The notes below the pieces were generated by a model. It did not search any database. It saw only the letters and a list, made by a program, of their open reading frames with translations, and was not told the origin of the DNA. A program made the position numbers and the translations under genes. Shown here one piece after another: positions 1 to 10,169 of a DNA stretch of 64,000 nucleotides (position 1 is its first letter; each line of letters begins with the position of its first letter). The stretch covers positions 62,001 through 126,000 of the forward strand of contig NW_019173951.1 in assembly GCF_001642475.1 (NCBI RefSeq), read 5' to 3'. The stretch is from Fonsecaea monophora (lineage: Eukaryota; Ascomycota; Eurotiomycetes; Chaetothyriales; Herpotrichiellaceae).

Positions 1-3000
1 GATGGGGTATCGACACCATGCGCGGCTCTGGCAGTATGCGAGTCGGCTAGGCGAGCTGGGCGCGTGCTCTCTGGTTTGGGGTCGCGACCTGAGCCTCCTC
101 CGAGACGAGCCTGACCGGCGTCAATCGCTTGCCTGGCCTGCGAGACAACCTGAGCAAATATTATATCCTGATCCGCGTATCTTGTCGAGCGAAACGGTTT
201 TGTCGCACGGGTCGCCTCGCTAAATGCTGTAGCTTGAGCCAGGATGAAGAACGATCCATCGTGTATCTTCCGTTTTAGCACATTCCATCGCGTCCTCGCG
301 GGGTTCTTCTCCAATTCCGGGTGATAGATGGACTCCCTCGACAGCCTCGAGTAGAAAGTGCCGAGGCGTTCAGCAATACGTTCCAGGACCGAAAGCAGGT
401 AGGTACTCAGACTGACTAATCTGTGCTTCTCTGTACCGGACTCGATGCACGCGACGACATCAAAGGCATCCATCCCCATACAAGCATCTTCGCGAATTTC
501 TTCTAGAAATCGGACATCCAACTCAGTCACTGCACGGGCGTATTGCAGAATCCCGTTTTCTTGGAACTGGGCCTGTTGGTTATTGCAGACAAAGGAGCCG
601 ATCTGTGCGATTTCCTTCGCAGCATTGGCGGCGGCAGCAGATGCCTGTGCTCTGGTGATGACACCAATGACATCCGGCACTCGAGTTTCGGGCGTGCCAG
701 AGTTGACCAGCGCGAAGGTGAGCTTGAGATGCAGCTCTTGAAGCTTCGCGCCAAACAAGGTTGAAAATCCATTCTGCATCAGCCTCGACTGAAATTGGTA
801 GAATTTCCTCACACCTCCCATGTTGAAGAGGTCGCCCTGAAACCAGGTCCGGGCATCTTGCTGGATGTAATCCACCTCGAAGTGTAACGTGGTAAGGGCT
901 TCGACACAACTGCGGAGGTATTGATACCAGAGATCATAAATGCCACTGATCTCGATAGATCGGAAATCAGGCTTTGTGGCAAGGTGACCGATGAAATATT
1001 TTGACAGTAGACTCATAACCTCTGGGTTTGTAGTATGAGCCACATCGTCAAATGTCTTTGAGGCATCCAGGCCGGCACTTGCTTGGGCAATCAAGGTACC
1101 ACCAGGATGGATGGGAAGGAAATCAGTGATGTCGTAAACGCCACCATGAACACCGATGAACATCCTAGACCCTTTTCGGTGGCCAGTATTCAGAGCCAGC
1201 TTGGATAGAGGGATACGTGGAGTGGCATAACTGATAGGACGTGGTGTCATGAAAATGTCCAACATGAAGCGTCTTTCCGCAAATGCTTTGGCAAGCAAGC
1301 TGTCCGCCGACTCTTTTGTTGACGCCCAATTCTGATAGATGGCATGTCGAATCCCCGATATGATCGTCTCATACATCGATACGGAGCCACAGACGTAGAG
1401 ATGGCCTCCGAGCCCTCCTTGACTCTTTGAGATGACAAGATCGCAGACCGTTCGCCCTTGTTCAATTATCGTTGCGTCAAGGTACCGAGGACTCATCTGT
1501 TTCTCAACGAGGTCGCGCGACACTGGATCATAAACAAGACCTTTTGTGTCCCTCGAAAATGCAGTGTGGACTTCAATCTGGCCGTTTTGTACATATTGTC
1601 GAAGCTCATGCTCGTAGGACAATCGCTCCCGTGACTGTACCCCGAGGAAGAGTATGTTCCTTCCGACACTGGTTTGAGCTCTCGCTTGCCAGAAGCCTCT
1701 GAAAGGAGCGATTCCTGAGCCACCTGCAAACATGGCGATAGGCCCAGTCATAGTAACCGGAAGTTGAAAATTGATGGGCCTGGAGATCCCAATGAGGTAC
1801 TCTTCATCATCAAGCATCTCTCCGGAGATGGTAGGATCTGGGTTGAGGCATCCGCTGCTCACCCCATGGCGCCGATTATAAGGGGCGGTGGCCTGTAGAA
1901 TTGGTGCCAGCTGGGACTCCGTGCGAGCGACAGTCAGATCAACAGTGCTCGGCAGCAGCTCGTTTGAGTAGTTGGAGATGCTATAGGTCCGGGGCACCTC
2001 GATCGGTATTAATTTCGGAAGCCATGAAAGATCGGACAGATCGAATGCTCGGTCCCATATCGTCGAGGAAACTTCTGCGACTGCAAGTTGAAGCAAGTCT
2101 CCTATGGAGCCTTCGACTGGCCACATTTCCGATCCCAGAACTTTCAGCACACTCGATGATGAGGCTCGAAGTGCCATATGGAAGGCCATAACCACGTCTT
2201 TAGTCAAGGGCGCCAAGTGTCCTCGTCGTAGAATATCTTGGACCGTCAGAGAGGGTTCGCCGTCAATTCGATTGACCGATTTCAGATGTCGAGCAAAGCG
2301 ATTCCAGTCCGCATTTGCTGAAAGCGGGACTGACTTGTGAAGGAGCTCGTCGAGCCCCAGCGCAGCGGTGATCTTTGCTATCTCCGTCCAGCTGTTGACT
2401 GGCATAATCGCAAGTCGGTCTCCGGGCTGGAAGGTAATGCCAGTGCCTTCCAGTCCGAAAGTTACCATGGCCGTTGATCGCTGGGGATCAGAGTCCACAA
2501 AGGAACGCGACAGAATTCTTGCCTTGAATCTGCATTCTTCGAAAGACCCTCGCAGTTCGTGGGGTTGTAGTGTGACTTTACCTCGGAAAGGTTCTAAGCG
2601 TTCTCGCATGGATTCAGAAAGAGTCTTGTGCACCTCTTCCCAAGGTCTTCCAACATTGTCGGATGAACCGGCGTTCCCGTTCGTCTCACTCCGACCAGTT
2701 TTGGCAACAACTTCCAAGAAGCCATAAACTTTATCTGCACCGAAAAGGAATTAGCCACCGTCTACATCATTTGAAAGGGAGGTTTGACAAACAGCGGTGT
2801 GTTCCGAACCAGCCACGCTCCGACAGATACGCCTCAAGGATGCCTTCCATCACACCCATCAGGCGTGGGTCGCCAGATTCTTTCACGAAGGCAGGAACCT
2901 GGTAATGATACTCAACAGCAGCAATGAATGCTCGAATATTCATGGGTAGCCAAGCCCTGAGATGTAAGGCTTCTCTCCCAAGGAAGCTATCGTACTTCCT

Positions 3001-4340
3001 TCTTCCGATAAAGGCGTCCATCAACAGGAATACTGGCAATGCGAGTCCGGACAATGCAGGAACACGTTTGGAGAGGGGAGCGCTGAACTTTGCATATCTC
3101 TGACCCCACTTGAACATAGTCAGCCCTGGGCTTTAAGTCAAAGAAAGTAGGAGGATTACCTCGACGGGGTTCGCGAAATTTTCGCCGGAGTTTGGATTCA
3201 CGCTGATCTTCTGGAAGACATTGACGAACCGGTCCACAATAGCCTTCAGCTTGATCAGCTCTCGAAGCAGTCCTTCTTTATCTTTGAGCATGACTCGTTC
3301 TTGACATCTTGTGATGACCTCAATGCCTTGGGTGAAGCATCCATGGGTCTCAGCCATGCACAAGAGGAACATAGCTTCACCGCGATCATTGAACACAGGC
3401 CACCGTAGATCCATGTTTTCGCATCTCGCAACATACGGGTTGATGCTGGTGGGATCTCGAAGCTTGTAGTTGTATACGGAGACGTCGTACTGGGTCAAAT
3501 GTGGTAAAACTCTGCCCATCCTCGTACATATCTGGCGAAGAGGGATGGCGATATTCCTGGGTATTCCTTTGGTCTCTTCCTCTTCATCGTCTGCTTCGCC
3601 CGACAGGTTTCGAAAGGTCCCGGGTGGTGCGGTTATGCTGATTCCTTCGTGTCCATCGTTTCGTTCTTCATATCTGTAAACGCTTGCAAGGATACCAAGA
3701 CAAACAACTGCGGCCCAGAGGGCTTGGTCGGGTATGACGTCTTCTGTACCGTATACAAGAGGCAAAGCCAGAATCGACTCGCGCATTTTACCCCGGGCGA
3801 CGACTGCGGGCATTCTTTCGCAGAGATCCGACCATATTCTTCCAGGTGACATCGAGAGAGCGGCAGGTGCTGCTGAAGGATCTGGAGGGCAGAAGCCGTG
3901 CGTGCTGGTCAGATACCCATCCCTCCACCCAGTTCGGGGCCCCAATTCCTGGGCACGCCTCAGGACTTGCCGGGCCGGAGCACCAAGGGCCGATGCAAGA
4001 ACATCAAGGTCTGGGGGGTTCAGATGGTCTGCGTTGGCGAGACCACTTGTGATGGTTGTCGACGGTGCCTCGGGGATGAGTAGTTCTGTGATTGTCTGTC
4101 TCTCCTGAGAGACGAGGTCCTCTATTGACTGGCCGTCTGCTGGAATCTGCAGATGTTAGCAGGGGCATGAACTGAGGTTCTTTTTGGGACACCCACTCCT
4201 TGAGGTGTATAGTGTAACTGTGTAGACATCTGATAAGCCGCGAAAGCGCAACCTCGCGGACCAACTCGCTGGACACCAGCCGGGCATTGCGATCCGGGTC
4301 CACCCCTATGCCCACTGACGGGACAAGATCCCTCCGACAT
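1..4340 (-). CDS. IDO-like / FAD-NADPH reductase / cytochrome b5 fusion protein (3' end outside window)
   Basis: Domains in order: an indoleamine-2,3-dioxygenase-like heme domain (about 4146-2700), a P450-reductase-type FAD/NADPH module without an FMN domain (about 2560-1260), a cytochrome b5 domain (about 1163-1000), then a helical tail running off the window. Exons: start to about 4193-4197, 4146-3160, 3108-2793, and 2734 to beyond 1, all frame-consistent. IDO signs: GIPRNIAIPL, YNYKLRDP and, near its end, RGWFGTHRYKVYGF, whose His fits the proximal heme ligand. Reductase signs: PRTYSISNYS (FAD), MFAGGSGIAPFRGF and YVCGS (NADPH). b5 signs: HPGG and DDVAHT, the two heme ligands. The start is unresolved: the ATG at 4340 has good context, but another frame upstream of the first intron carries a better-looking N-terminus (DPDRNARLVSSELVRE). 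Electron flow NADPH-FAD-b5-IDO heme is inferred; the substrate is unknown. Confidence 0.85.
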
Positions 4341-6125
4341 GTTGGACGACCTTTAATTATTATACTGCGTTTTCCTCGAAGTGTAAATGACACAAATGAA
4401 TAAGAAAAAAAGATAATGCAGCGGCAGATTAAAAGAGGAATACGATGCACAGACTCGAATATGGTCAAATATAGAGGCGACCAGCACCCTGATGATCGAC
4501 TGTGTGGCTGTAACAAACGGAAAGAAGAAGAAAATGAAGTGAAGTCTTGTATTGTTTACTGGGAGGAACGGACAAGGTGATTTCGAGTCAAGGGGACATA
4601 CCTATATAACATATCGATTACTCCTGAAAGTGAAATCATACTGGGCACAATCACGAGAGGCTGAAGCTGAGCGCAAAAGGTTGAGGGACCCTGCCAATCG
4701 TTACGTGATGGAATCAACAAGTGGGTTTCTGCTTGCCAGATTGTTGGTTGTGGCAGACGTTTCTGGGATATTTCAAGCAGTGATATTGTGGATAAAACGG
4801 ATACCAAGCCCTCCACGCGAGAGATCTCTAACACAAGGCTGCGGCCAAGGTGCATTGTAGACAACCGCACAGGAATTTGTCGCCGGGGATGTCACTGGCT
4901 CGTGTCAAGGGGTCAGCGCTTTCGGGCATGCAAGGATTGAAACGAGGGAAACATTGGTGGCCTCATTGGGTAGGACGGAATCAAGGTCACCATAGTCACA
5001 AAGAAGGACCTTTGAACGGATAGGGACCAAGACTCTCCACTGACGCGGAGTCGAGGGATACCCGGCGTCTTGGTGACTGTTGACAGCCACTGACAGGCTT
5101 ATAGCACGGTTGGAAATTTTGCCACGGGGTCTGTAAGGAGCGGCCAAGAAGGCTTGACTGGCAGCAAGTGTTTGAGGTTATCTTCACCCCCTTACTCCGT
5201 GCTTGGCAGGCTCGAAGTCTAAGTCGGTGAGTCGATGATGGCAGCCGGGGAGAGCGGATCATTGCAGCTGAGGGAGTTGTCAATGGGGACATCCATTATC
5301 ATTGGAGGGAATGCAAGTCACAGGAGAAGCAAACTTGTAGATGAGATTCTGGACGAGTCGAGACTGCAGATGCTCATGAGGCGTGCCAAGCCACACACAC
5401 GCCAGGAGAACTCGCTTGTCGCAGACTTTATACGCCGCCGTAGAATTGAGGCTGGGCGTCAACGGTGGAGTAAAGCGACTTTACACGCACTTATCGATTG
5501 AGAAATCCGTGGAATTTCTCTACCCCAGATTGATACCCTCGACCGTCCCGATAGAAAAACGGGGATTTCCACTGAGGGCGCCATTTTCTGCCTGCCTCGT
5601 GATTTGCCACCCAAGCCACCTTGCTCACCGACTACTACTCCAAGGAAAGGTGCCGAACTAAAGGCTCTATGATCGCGCCAAGAGGATCGACATGAACGGT
5701 TACTTAAACTATACCTGTTCCTTGTGCATACCACCGAGATCTGTCGAGCAATTCCCCAACTTCCCCAAGCACTCATCGGTTGCTGACTTTTCGTTGGGGT
5801 CGTGGTAAGCTAAGGGCAACGGCAGGAAGCATACCAGGTACCTCCCAGAAGACTCATTGCGGAAAGTCTCTCAGGTAAGCTCCAGATGATGCCGACGTCT
5901 ATCATGGAGACGTGGGCTTCTCCGACAGTTGGTGGGGATGGAGAGCATCATACCACGAGCGGCAGCAACCCGATATAGAGCAAAAACTTGGAGACAGGAA
6001 AGGCCCGTTGAAGGATATATTCAGCCATCTTGATTGGAAAAATGCCGAGAACGTTGTTGTTGGTGGCTATTCCTTTCGACACAGTCATCCCTGCCATCTG
6101 CGACGCTTGACGCTCATAGCCCAAC
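4341..6125. other. Intergenic region, 1.8 kb
   Basis: Divergent spacer between the IDO-like fusion gene (-) and the secreted lactonase gene (+). Only short overlapping frames without recognisable domains or convincing splice structure occur here. It should hold the promoters of both genes; I identify no specific site. Confidence 0.5.
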
Positions 6126-7449
6126 ATGAAGGTCCTTGGTGTCGTTACCTCGTTTCTTATAGCCAAGGCAGTGGCACAAAAACAACCACCAGGTATAACA
6201 GAGCCCATCGTGGAGGACTGCGGCTTTGGTGGCTCTGTGGTCTGCGTGAATAAATATGTGAGCAGTCATACTTTACTCACTCTCAGACAGATACCTTGCT
6301 GATACTGACAAGGCGGCTGTACTTCCATATCATTTCAACCGCTCCATAACTTCACTGGACGCAGAGTATGACTTCCGCAACACCAGTGTACCAAACGCCC
6401 CTACTTTCTCGCTCCTTCAGAATGCCTCCTTCGTGGTATTTGATCGAGAACGCGGGTTGCAATACCTTGGGTCGGAACCGACGTTGGAGTTCATGTTTCC
6501 ACTCGGCAATTCAGTGCATGAGGCACCCGTCTACGTGCCCGGACTGAACAAGCTGTTCATGTCTCAACTGCCGCCACAATTGGCGCCGCTGAGCAACATG
6601 TCCCAATATTTGCCGCAACTCATGGTCGACCTCAACCAGGAACCATTGACGCTGCAGGAATATGTGACGGATCCTCCGATCTTCGCGCCAAACGGCGGTG
6701 TCTATCACAACGGACAGATCATCTGGGCATCCAGCGGTGGCTTCGACAATCTCAATGGCACGGAGCAGCGTATCGCGCTCCACACTGTGGACCCTACCAC
6801 CAACAAGTCTAGTGTTATCCTCAACAACTACTTTGGGTTTTATTTCAACAACCTGGACGACGTCACCGTCCACCCCACGTCAGGCGACCTCTTCTTCACG
6901 GATCCCGACTACCCATGGTTCAACGGCCGCGTGGACACGGCTCCTCAGATCCCCACAGCGTCCTACCGCTTCAACCCAACCACGGGCGCTCTATTCCTCA
7001 TCGACGATACTATCGAACAGCCCAACGGTATCGCCTTCTCGCCAGACGGGAACACTCTGTACATCACCGAGACAGGGTCGTTGACCGGTAGCATCGACCC
7101 CGCGGTCGGGCCGGGGACCAAGCACTACAACACGACGGGCAAACGATCGATTTACGCCTTCGACGTGGCCAACAACGGCACGAAAATCAGCAACAAGCGG
7201 TCCTTTTACCAGGCGCAGAACTACATTCCGGACGGCCTCAAGGTCAGTCGCGAAGGGCTCGTCATCACCGCCACGGGCCACGGTGTCGACGTGATTGACG
7301 ACATGGGCCAGCTCCTCGTCAGGGTGCAGACGAACCACTCTGTGGCGAATGTCCAATTCACGGGGCCGAATCTCGACACTCTGTGGCTCATGGGTAACAA
7401 AGGTATCAGCAGGGTGCAGTGGAACATCACGGGCCAGACTCCAAAGTAG
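6126..7449 (+). CDS. Secreted SMP-30/gluconolactonase-like lactonohydrolase
   Basis: Two exons, 6126-6257 and 6313-7449, joined in frame across a 55-bp intron (donor GTGAGC, acceptor ACAAG), give 422 aa. The start was chosen because it adds a typical signal peptide (MKVLGVVTSFLIAKAVAQ), so the protein is probably secreted. The body is a six-bladed beta-propeller of the SMP-30/gluconolactonase superfamily: HPTSGDLFFTDPDYPW near residue 231 and PNGIAFSPDGNTLYITETG near residue 281 are the blade motifs that contribute metal-binding Asn/Asp residues in this family. Several N-X-S/T sequons fit an extracellular protein. Family members hydrolyse sugar or aromatic lactones or related esters with a divalent metal; the substrate here is unknown. 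An HpcH/HpaI aldolase follows on the same strand. Confidence 0.85.
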
Positions 7450-7901
7450 TTAACGATCGTTGAAGAATGAAGCGAGGATAAACCTCGGCGTGAGATTCTC
7501 GGCCGGGGTCTAGCTAAGAGTTGTGGTCTTGAATATAGTTACTCCACAATCCAATCAGCTCTACCCATGGCCTCTTGTCACACATGCATCCAGACATCTA
7601 CACAGCACAGTATTGGTCAGAGGCACGTATTGCGTCGACAAGGCTGTGATTCTTAAACAAGGCTCGGTCTCCATTCTCCATTCCCCGCGCTGTGTTCGTC
7701 ATCACAGAGCCGAGGTGCGAGGCTAAGGAATACGAGTACTTGTAAACCACTTGATATTGAAGACCTGCTGCCGTCCTGTGCAGTCCATCTTCGTCCTCAG
7801 GACAAGTACATCTATTGATTTTCTGTCGTGGGCAAGAGGCGCCAAAACTCTCCAACCACACCCACATTCACCACCAGTTGTGGCAAACATCTGAACCAGA
7901 C
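7450..7901. other. Intergenic region
   Basis: Spacer between two tandem + strand genes, holding the 3' UTR of the lactonase gene and the promoter of the aldolase gene. No gene or structured element seen. Confidence 0.5.
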
Positions 7902-8702
7902 ATGGCTCCTTTCGTCGAGACACTGAGAAACCGAGGGCCCTTCTTGGGCACCTTCGTTACGCTTACCTCGACGTTATCCGCTTCTATCGTGGGCGCCTCC
8001 GGATATGACTGTGTGATCATTGACATGGAGCATGTTCCTGTCTCAGCTCTAGAAGCTACGCATATTGTCCATACGATAAGTTCGGCGTCCAAGGGCACCT
8101 GTTTGCCTCTCGTTCGGGTACCGTCTCATGGGGTGGAATGGATCAAATGGGGCCTCGATAGCGGCGCTTCCGGCATTGTCATCCCCATGGTCAATACTGT
8201 TGAAGAAGCTCGCCAAATTGTGCAAAAGGCTCGATATCCGCCTCTTGGCCAGCGAAGCTTTGGGCCAGCCTATGCGCCCTTTGCCGACCCGGCATCCGAT
8301 CGATCAATCGGCCAGTATTTCGGGGACACTGCCCCAGGATTAGCCGTCTTTCCGATGATCGAGTCTGCCAGCGGTGTTGAGAATGCCGATGCTATCCTAG
8401 CGACGGAAGGTGTCAGTGGCGCCTTTGTCGGGCCTTTCGATCTGCGATGTTCGCTGGGTCTGCCTGGTGGTGACGGGAAAGAGGATCGCTTCCTTGATGC
8501 TCTCAAACGGATTGTTGCAGCAGGAAAGAAGGTCGGCAAACCTTTGGGTATTTACACCGGGTCCAAGGAACAAATGGAGCGTAATTTGAGCCTGGGCTTT
8601 GAGTACATTCTCTACCATGGTGATTCGACCCTCCTTGCCGTGGCAGCCAAGGCTTCAGTTGAGGAAGGAAGGTCAGTGATTCAGCAGGTAAAGTCTTCGT
8701 GA
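7902..8702 (+). CDS. HpcH/HpaI family class II aldolase
   Basis: Single exon, 266 aa, close to the usual 250-270 aa of this family, which is why the ATG at 7902 is preferred to one 87 bp upstream. It is a phosphoenolpyruvate/pyruvate-domain TIM-barrel aldolase that cleaves or forms 2-keto-3-deoxy-type acids with a divalent metal. Visible motifs: VIIDMEHVPVS near residues 38-48 (catalytic His), PLVRVPS (substrate Arg), GIVIPMVNT, PMIESASGVENADAI near 151 (metal-binding Glu) and FVGPFDLRCSLG near 176 (metal-binding Asp). All key residues appear intact, so activity is likely. Fungal relatives are cytosolic and take part in catabolism of aromatic or sugar acids; the exact substrate cannot be read from sequence. 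Confidence 0.88.
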   Translation: MAPFVETLRNRGPFLGTFVTLTSTLSASIVGASGYDCVIIDMEHVPVSALEATHIVHTISSASKGTCLPLVRVPSHGVEWIKWGLDSGASGIVIPMVNTVEEARQIVQKARYPPLGQRSFGPAYAPFADPASDRSIGQYFGDTAPGLAVFPMIESASGVENADAILATEGVSGAFVGPFDLRCSLGLPGGDGKEDRFLDALKRIVAAGKKVGKPLGIYTGSKEQMERNLSLGFEYILYHGDSTLLAVAAKASVEEGRSVIQQVKSS

Positions 8703-9053
8703 GCTGTTGCGGGCACGCCTTATGGCCATGGTCCAAGGTATGCACACTTCTCACCACTCAGAATGCGTGGGGGGCTGATATTGCAGGAGACAGGTTTCTT
8801 ACGTAGAATCTCAATACACTATGTAGCAAACTGCGTTTCTTGTTTCACACTGGCACTGCCTAATGACTTGTCTTACACACGGACCTGGGCTCCAAAAGAT
8901 ACGCGCCCAGTCCGTAAAAGGCGATTAAGCGAGGCGCAGGTCATCCATTTCTTGACACAGCTCGCGAAAGTGTACATCTATATACCATCACGAGTGCTTC
9001 AACCGAGACCCTCACCCGCGTGATACCGCCAGGGCTGCACACTCAATCCACTC
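8703..9053. other. Intergenic region
   Basis: No gene seen between the aldolase stop codon and the decayed frame that follows. Confidence 0.4.
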
Positions 9054-9734
9054 TTTTTCTTGTGCCACGACGGCGACAACCCTCCCAAGAATTCACCTGC
9101 ACATACTCGAAAACTCCGCGCGTTGTAGAACTACCTAGAGACGGCAGACCAGGTGGTCCAGGGCGTCCGACACAGCCTCATCGATTGCGTCTGCTACGGG
9201 CATCCGCTGCTTGTCAACACTTACTGGATCGTCGCGGCAATCCGGTTGCTCCATAGGGCACATACGCCGTCCACGGAGGAACGCCAGCTCGCCCAGTCGA
9301 GTTTCGACCTGATGAAGCTGAGCTTGGTCAAACACTAGAAATTCTGGGGAGCGTCGACCACGACACTGACCAGGCTGGCTGATTTCGAGAGGAAGCTGCG
9401 ACCGATGGTCCCCAAGGCACAGCAAGAAGAGCCTGGAGACAAGGAAGGCCAAGAGAATGTGTCACTGGTATCAGAGCAGAGATGCGTCTTGGAGACCGCC
9501 ACGCAGCTTGATAGCTATCCACCAGGGATTGAGATTGTACCCGCGACCACCGACGGACAGTTTAGTTCCGCTCAAACTCACCCGGAGAGCGGCGAGCAAG
9601 CGCTCCCTGATGTTGGCATGCGAGACTTCGCGCTTGTGGAAGACCTGTCAGGACCCCTCAACCGAGGAGTTGTGAACGAAAACGGGTCACAAGTCTACCT
9701 TGACAATGTCTTCTCCAAGACTTGGGATGATTGA
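9054..9734 (+). pseudogene. Decayed ORF, possibly C-terminal part of a fungal transcription factor
   Basis: One reading frame runs from about 9054 to the TGA at 9734 but is broken by in-frame TAG codons at 9126 and 9336. Either side of the second stop the translation reads like continuous protein: HPLLVNTYWIVAAIRLLHRA before it and KFWGASTTTLTRLADFERKL after it. The helical pattern followed by a Ser/Asp/Glu-rich low-complexity tail resembles the end of a fungal Zn2Cys6 regulator. No zinc cluster or start codon is visible. It may be a relic of a local regulator for the neighbouring aldolase/lactonase genes. An intron spanning the stop is a less likely alternative, because no good donor/acceptor pair brackets it. 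Family assignment is tentative. Confidence 0.35.
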
Positions 9735-10169
9735 GACGACAATTTGGATCTCTGGATTATGGGATAGACCCCTTCAATGTAAAAGGCTCGATGGCATCCT
9801 GACTCTAGCCCATAGTATGCAGCGGTAAAAGCGGATGATCGCAAGAAGAACACCGATCCAGGTTAATCACTAAGGCTAGGCATCACTGGAGCTGGAGAAA
9901 AGAATCTTTTATCTTCATTATGCGGGTAAAACGATTGGTTGATTAGCGACTTTCGATGCGCTGGTGGTTGTGTTCGCTTCCAGCTGGGTGCACGCCCGCC
10001 ACGTGGCGAAGCGCGAGCTCCCGGCCTTTCTGCCCACCTGCCAACGATTAAACCTGAGCAGAAGCAGGAAAAGAAATCATTTCTGGATGTGCCTTTGTTG
10101 TTGTGGATATCCTCCGACGGCTGGTCACTGAATCTGTATGATTTCCGGCCGCCAACTTTGATCGCGACG
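9735..10169. other. Intergenic / promoter region of the HET gene
   Basis: The frame of the HET gene stays open upstream to 9939, but without an ATG before 10170. The extra stretch is low-complexity and treated as 5' UTR. Nothing else recognised. Confidence 0.4.

Noticed and set aside
4552..5776. Short frames in the gap upstream of the lactonase gene
   Set aside because: About 80-105 codons each, mutually overlapping, without start context, domain or splice support.
9939..10169. Upstream extension of the HET gene frame
   Set aside because: No ATG before 10170 and the extension is low-complexity, unlike HET N-termini.
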